10,315 nt of DNA, from assembly GCA_025924755.1 (NCBI GenBank), contig JAICHT010000114.1, positions 1-10,315 of the forward strand, read 5' to 3'. This DNA is from Chitinophagaceae bacterium (GTDB lineage Bacteria > Bacteroidota > Bacteroidia > Chitinophagales > Chitinophagaceae). Below the pieces are notes generated by a model. It was given only the letters and a program-made list of their open reading frames with translations, searched no databases and was not told the origin of the DNA. Position 1 is the first letter of the stretch, and each line of letters opens with the position of its first letter. Position numbers and translations under genes: made by a program. Below, in pieces: positions 7,385-10,315 of the stretch.

Positions 7385-8680
7385 TTAATTGTCTACGTCC
7401 TTTAATGATGGCCGCTTATCCATTACATTTCGGTGGTCATATCGCAGCTTCCATTTGCAAAGATCGGGAGGATACTTCCGTTTCCTTTTTAGCTCATATT
7501 GATAAATGGTTTGGCCAAGCTGGTATAAAAAAGGATGACCAATATTTTCGTAATCATACCGGTTATCATTGAGCACACTATCACTGTTTACATACACAGT
7601 TGCAGATAGCATATACTCCACTTTGTTTTTAAAGTCAACCACATAAGAAACATCCGTTAAAAAGCCGTAGGACCAGCCTACTTTATTAAAATCCCGAAGC
7701 TGCGCCGGCATATGACGGGTGGAATCCTGGAAAAAGAATTTGGCGTAGCTATCGTAAAAAACAGCCGTATCGTATTTGGGATACGAAGTTTCGGAGGGGT
7801 ATTGTGATAAGTATTGGTATAGAAAGTGGTAGTCATCTTTTGTTAGTTGAAAGCGCCTTTGTTTGGGTACGGATGCCGGGAACAAAACCGATTGCAGTAA
7901 CCCTTGTATATCTAGCAATGAAAGGTTGTTGTGCATGGTAAAATCAAAAGGTTCTTGAATGAGGCTGTCGTTCCGGTTGTAATATGCTTTGCCAAGCTTT
8001 ATTATATGACTAAAATCAAAGGAGTCGGTATTATAAGCGGGCGGTTGATAGTATAGCGTAGTGCCATTTTCTTTTATAAAACGGATAGCATTGGTATGCC
8101 GGTTCTGTTCTGGTGTAAAGTTCATGAACTGCCGCGTGATTCGGATATCCCTATAGCCTTTTTGGTGCAAATTGCTGTTGATAGCTTGCTGCCCTACAAA
8201 CTGGTACATGCGATTGTAAGGATCGTTTTCACTAATTAAAAATGCACGTTTAATAAACTGCGCTATGGAAGGAAAGCTATTGGCAGCAGTACTGTCTTTG
8301 AACAATACTTTTTGTCCCGTATAAGTGCTGTCAAACTGCATAGGAGTGTATTTTGTAACTCCTTTCATCTTCAGCCTATTTAATTTCTCCAGCGATAAAA
8401 AAGCTAATGGAAGTTTTACCACCGACGCTGGGTTGAAATACAATAAAGAATCATAGTGAAAGTAATAGTTTTTAAAATGGGGAATATTGTGCCGGTCGCG
8501 ATTGATTTGAGTATAGATGATCTGTAGCCGGTAGGTTTCAGGATGTTGTAGCACTTTAGAAAACACAGCGTCCGTATTACCTGCTAAAATCCGGCTCAAA
8601 TACTGATCAGTTTTGGGCTGCGCAGTAAGGCTGCTATTAAAATAAAAAAGTACAAAAACGCATACAATAGACCGATACAT
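7385..8680 (-). CDS. Secreted class A beta-lactamase-like serine hydrolase
   Basis: A 431-residue protein with a Sec signal peptide (hydrophobic 5-19, likely cleavage after Ala20-Gln21). It has the serine beta-lactamase/penicillin-binding fold motifs: Ser86-Val-Val-Lys89 (nucleophile and general base), Ser150-Glu-Asn152 in the place of SDN, and Lys333-Val-Gly335 in the place of KTG, followed by the expected beta-strand. Spacing between the first two motifs (64 residues) is close to class A enzymes (60). It is much longer than a typical 290-residue beta-lactamase, with an inserted segment around 195-290 and a basic C-terminal tail. TPEQN at 189-193 sits near the EPELN omega-loop position, suggesting Thr in place of the deacylating Glu. 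It may be an amidase, esterase or peptidase and need not be a lactamase. The start lies 77 bases after the oxidoreductase stop, so one transcript is possible. Confidence 0.78.
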   Translation of the reverse strand: MYRSIVCVFVLFYFNSSLTAQPKTDQYLSRILAGNTDAVFSKVLQHPETYRLQIIYTQINRDRHNIPHFKNYYFHYDSLLYFNPASVVKLPLAFLSLEKLNRLKMKGVTKYTPMQFDSTYTGQKVLFKDSTAANSFPSIAQFIKRAFLISENDPYNRMYQFVGQQAINSNLHQKGYRDIRITRQFMNFTPEQNRHTNAIRFIKENGTTLYYQPPAYNTDSFDFSHIIKLGKAYYNRNDSLIQEPFDFTMHNNLSLLDIQGLLQSVLFPASVPKQRRFQLTKDDYHFLYQYLSQYPSETSYPKYDTAVFYDSYAKFFFQDSTRHMPAQLRDFNKVGWSYGFLTDVSYVVDFKNKVEYMLSATVYVNSDSVLNDNRYDYENIGHPFLYQLGQTIYQYELKRKRKYPPDLCKWKLRYDHRNVMDKRPSLKDVDN

Positions 8681-8757
8681 AAAAAAAGGTAAATGCTGTA
8701 TAAAATATCTTCTACAAAAAGATAGCAGTGTGTAACTTGTAAAAAGGCAGTAGCAGT

Positions 8758-9870
8758 TTACAACACCACTCTTTTGCCAGTGGCAGCGGAACGCTTTGCA
8801 GCATCCAGTATTTCCATTACAATCATATTATATTTTAGCGACGATTGGTCGTTTAGGGCTGGTATTTTATTTTGCAGTACTGCAGTTAAATAAATAATCG
8901 GGTCATTAATTGGCGCTGCCAGGGGTTCCGCGGTTTTAGTGCCCTGGATGTTTTCACGCATCCGGCTGATAATATTGACATTGTTCAACGCATGAAAATA
9001 ACCTGTCTGGCCAAATACCTCCAGGTCTTTAATTGAAAATGGCCAGTTCCACGAAGCTTCGATCTGGCCCGTGGCTTTTGGGTATTCTAAAATTATAGTA
9101 GCATCGTCATCTACTTTAGGATACACATCCGGTTTGTAATGCCTCGTTACAGCCGTTACTGCTATTGGCTTTTGGCCTTGCATGAACCAGGTCATCAAAT
9201 CGGCGCCATAGCAACCAAAATCATTAAGTGCACCGGCGCCATTTAGGTTTGGATCTGTCAGCCAGCTTAAAAACTCAGGACTGCAACCAATTTCTTTTGG
9301 TCCCTGGTGGCCATCGTGTACTACCATTTTATGAATCTGGCCTATACTGTCCTTGCTAACCATATCATAAACATACTGGTAGGAAGGATACCATGTGGTT
9401 TCGTAATTGGTCAACACCTTAGTATGATATTGGTTCGCTAATGCTTCCATTCTTTTTGCCTGCTGTAAAGTGGCTGCCAACGGCTTTTCTACCATTACAG
9501 AAACTCCTAGCGGAGCGCATATTTCAACAAGTTCCAGGTGCTTTCCTACTGCATTATAACCTAAAACCGCATCCGGTTTTTTCTGCAATACCAGGGCTTT
9601 TAAATCAGTAAAAAACAAGGAGTCGGGCAGGTGATACAGCTTACTGTATTTTTGTTGCAATTGTTTATCTGTTTCAGCGATGCCCACAATATTTACATCA
9701 CCTTTGCCATAACGACTTAAAATACCATGCACATGATCGTGGTTTAAACCTGCTATTACCACCCGGATCGGTTGCTGTGCAAAACTACCGGTAACTATGC
9801 AGGCGAGTGTTAAAACGACTATAAGCTTTTGAAGGTAGCTAATTGGTTTGTTGAGGTATGGTATAGACAT
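8758..9870 (-). CDS. Exported Gfo/Idh/MocA-family sugar oxidoreductase
   Basis: A 370-residue protein with an N-terminal export signal (positive region to Lys15, hydrophobic 17-30, likely cleavage near SFAQQ at 29-33) and no twin-arginine motif. Residues 36-155 are the Rossmann domain, ending with the family motif EKP at 128-130, Lys129 being the likely catalytic lysine. The C-terminal alpha/beta domain carries DFGCYGAD at 217-224, where Tyr221 takes the place of the usual His, and WNWPF at 274-278. The nucleotide loop is GLNHDHVHG (41-49), not the common GxGxxG. The family oxidises or reduces sugars with NAD(P); an exported member needs a tightly bound cofactor or another electron acceptor. 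The substrate is unknown. The first ATG gives an intact signal. It is the first of three minus-strand genes and diverges from the beta-propeller gene. Confidence 0.88.
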   Translation of the reverse strand: MSIPYLNKPISYLQKLIVVLTLACIVTGSFAQQPIRVVIAGLNHDHVHGILSRYGKGDVNIVGIAETDKQLQQKYSKLYHLPDSLFFTDLKALVLQKKPDAVLGYNAVGKHLELVEICAPLGVSVMVEKPLAATLQQAKRMEALANQYHTKVLTNYETTWYPSYQYVYDMVSKDSIGQIHKMVVHDGHQGPKEIGCSPEFLSWLTDPNLNGAGALNDFGCYGADLMTWFMQGQKPIAVTAVTRHYKPDVYPKVDDDATIILEYPKATGQIEASWNWPFSIKDLEVFGQTGYFHALNNVNIISRMRENIQGTKTAEPLAAPINDPIIYLTAVLQNKIPALNDQSSLKYNMIVMEILDAAKRSAATGKRVVL

Positions 9871-9878
9871 ATTGTATG

Positions 9879-9890
9879 CGGTTATATTAA
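9879..9890 (-). promoter_or_regulatory. 12-base element shared with the isomerase leader
   Basis: TTAATATAACCG on the coding strand, eight bases before the oxidoreductase ATG, repeats exactly the 12 bases before the isomerase/epimerase gene (2064-2075). The different distance to the start codon argues against a ribosome-binding role. A TATCTTTA box, one base off the Bacteroidota -7 consensus, lies further upstream at 9929-9936, so the element would fall in the 5' untranslated leader. Confidence 0.25.
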
Positions 9891-10034
9891 TACACTAAGC
9901 CCTGATGCGGCTTATTTTGGTATTAGATTAAAGATAAGATTTAGCTTAGTAAAAGAGCGGCGTTAATTACATGCTCATTTTCTTTTGAAGATTTTCTTTA
10001 AAGAGGACACCTTTAGTATACAAAAACAGCAGGT

Positions 10035-10315
10035 ATGAAAAATTTACAATTGCAAAGGTTACCGTTAATGGCAGTAACTATTTTGCTGATGACATTCACT
10101 TATTCAGTAACTGCATGTCATGCGCAAGCCGTGTCACATAAGGCGTTGCTTGCGCTTTCTAAAAGCGATCATATGTTAGCGATCGTAGATCCTATTACAT
10201 TAAATGTTACCGCTCATATCCCCGTTGGTAGTGATCCGCATGAAGTGAGAGCCTCTTCAGATGGAAAGACGGCATATGTTTCCATTTATGGTGGCGGCAG
10301 CTTACATGAATTAAA
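10035..10315 (+). CDS. YVTN/YncE-type beta-propeller protein, 3' partial
   Basis: The first 93 codons of an exported protein, cut by the window edge. ATG 10035 follows CAGGT, a modest ribosome-binding site. Residues 1-32 are a signal sequence; VTAC ending at Cys28 fits a lipobox, but ACHAQA also offers a signal peptidase I site, so lipoprotein status is open. The mature part begins KALLALSKSDHMLAIVD, then HIPVGSDPHEV and SSDGKTAYVSIYGGG, the blade pattern of YVTN/YncE beta-propellers, in which a repeated LxVxDxxTxxVxxxIxVGxxPHxVxxSPDGKxxYV unit builds each blade. Such proteins are surface or periplasmic and often bind ligands or partners; some in Bacteroidota sit by sugar-oxidation genes. It is transcribed divergently from the oxidoreductase gene across a 164-base spacer. 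Confidence 0.82.
   Translation, partial: MKNLQLQRLPLMAVTILLMTFTYSVTACHAQAVSHKALLALSKSDHMLAIVDPITLNVTAHIPVGSDPHEVRASSDGKTAYVSIYGGGSLHEL

Noticed and set aside
5952..9870. A single three-gene operon (oxidoreductase, serine hydrolase, DUF2252)
   Set aside because: Spacings of 77 and 179 bases and unrelated functions do not support it, though partial co-transcription cannot be excluded.
9985..10015. TTG-N20-CACCTTTA as promoter of the beta-propeller gene
   Set aside because: The box lacks both the leading T and final G of the consensus; plausible position but weak sequence.
1..10315. CRISPR arrays, insertion sequences, tRNA or rRNA genes, phage or toxin-antitoxin genes
   Set aside because: No spaced repeats, transposase, cloverleaf or related protein motifs were seen on reading both strands.

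Overview
The window looks like chromosomal DNA of a Bacteroidota species, most likely Chitinophagaceae-like. The reasons are moderate-to-low GC, poor Shine-Dalgarno sites before most genes, and the protein families present: a planctomycete-type cytochrome c domain fused to a DUF2231-like membrane part, secreted sugar isomerase/epimerase and Gfo/Idh/MocA enzymes, and a multi-PAS histidine kinase with a characteristic Bacteroidota N-terminus. The assignment is inference; there is no rRNA or marker gene.

Layout. Positions 1-1061 (+) hold the C-terminal part of a membrane-anchored c-type cytochrome with four 24-residue leucine-rich repeats. It converges with a secreted sugar isomerase/epimerase-type TIM barrel (1208-2062, -). 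A 341-base divergent spacer leads to a large PAS-rich sensor histidine kinase (2404-4854, +) with no response regulator in view. Its 339-base 3' spacer contains three inverted repeats, the last resembling an intrinsic terminator. A small PAP2-family phosphatase (5194-5718, +) ends in a clear intrinsic terminator overlapping its stop codon. It converges with three minus-strand genes: a DUF2252 kinase-like protein (5952-7205), a secreted class A beta-lactamase-like serine hydrolase (7385-8680) and a secreted Gfo/Idh/MocA oxidoreductase (8758-9870). A divergent YVTN/YncE-type beta-propeller gene (10035 onward, +) runs off the end.

How the genes may work together. The two sugar enzymes both carry export signals, and the cytochrome is a plausible periplasmic electron carrier. 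That combination fits periplasmic oxidation and processing of glycosides, a theme known in Bacteroidota and Planctomycetes, but the sugar genes are about 6.7 kb apart and no lyase or transporter is seen, so the link is only suggestive. The histidine kinase, PAP2 phosphatase, DUF2252 protein and serine hydrolase appear to be independent units. I see no mobile element, CRISPR array, tRNA or rRNA. I did not find a convincing new multi-gene system. The most unusual observations are the apparent circular permutation of kinase motifs in the DUF2252 protein, the loss of the deacylating Glu in the beta-lactamase-like protein, and the competing hairpins downstream of the kinase.
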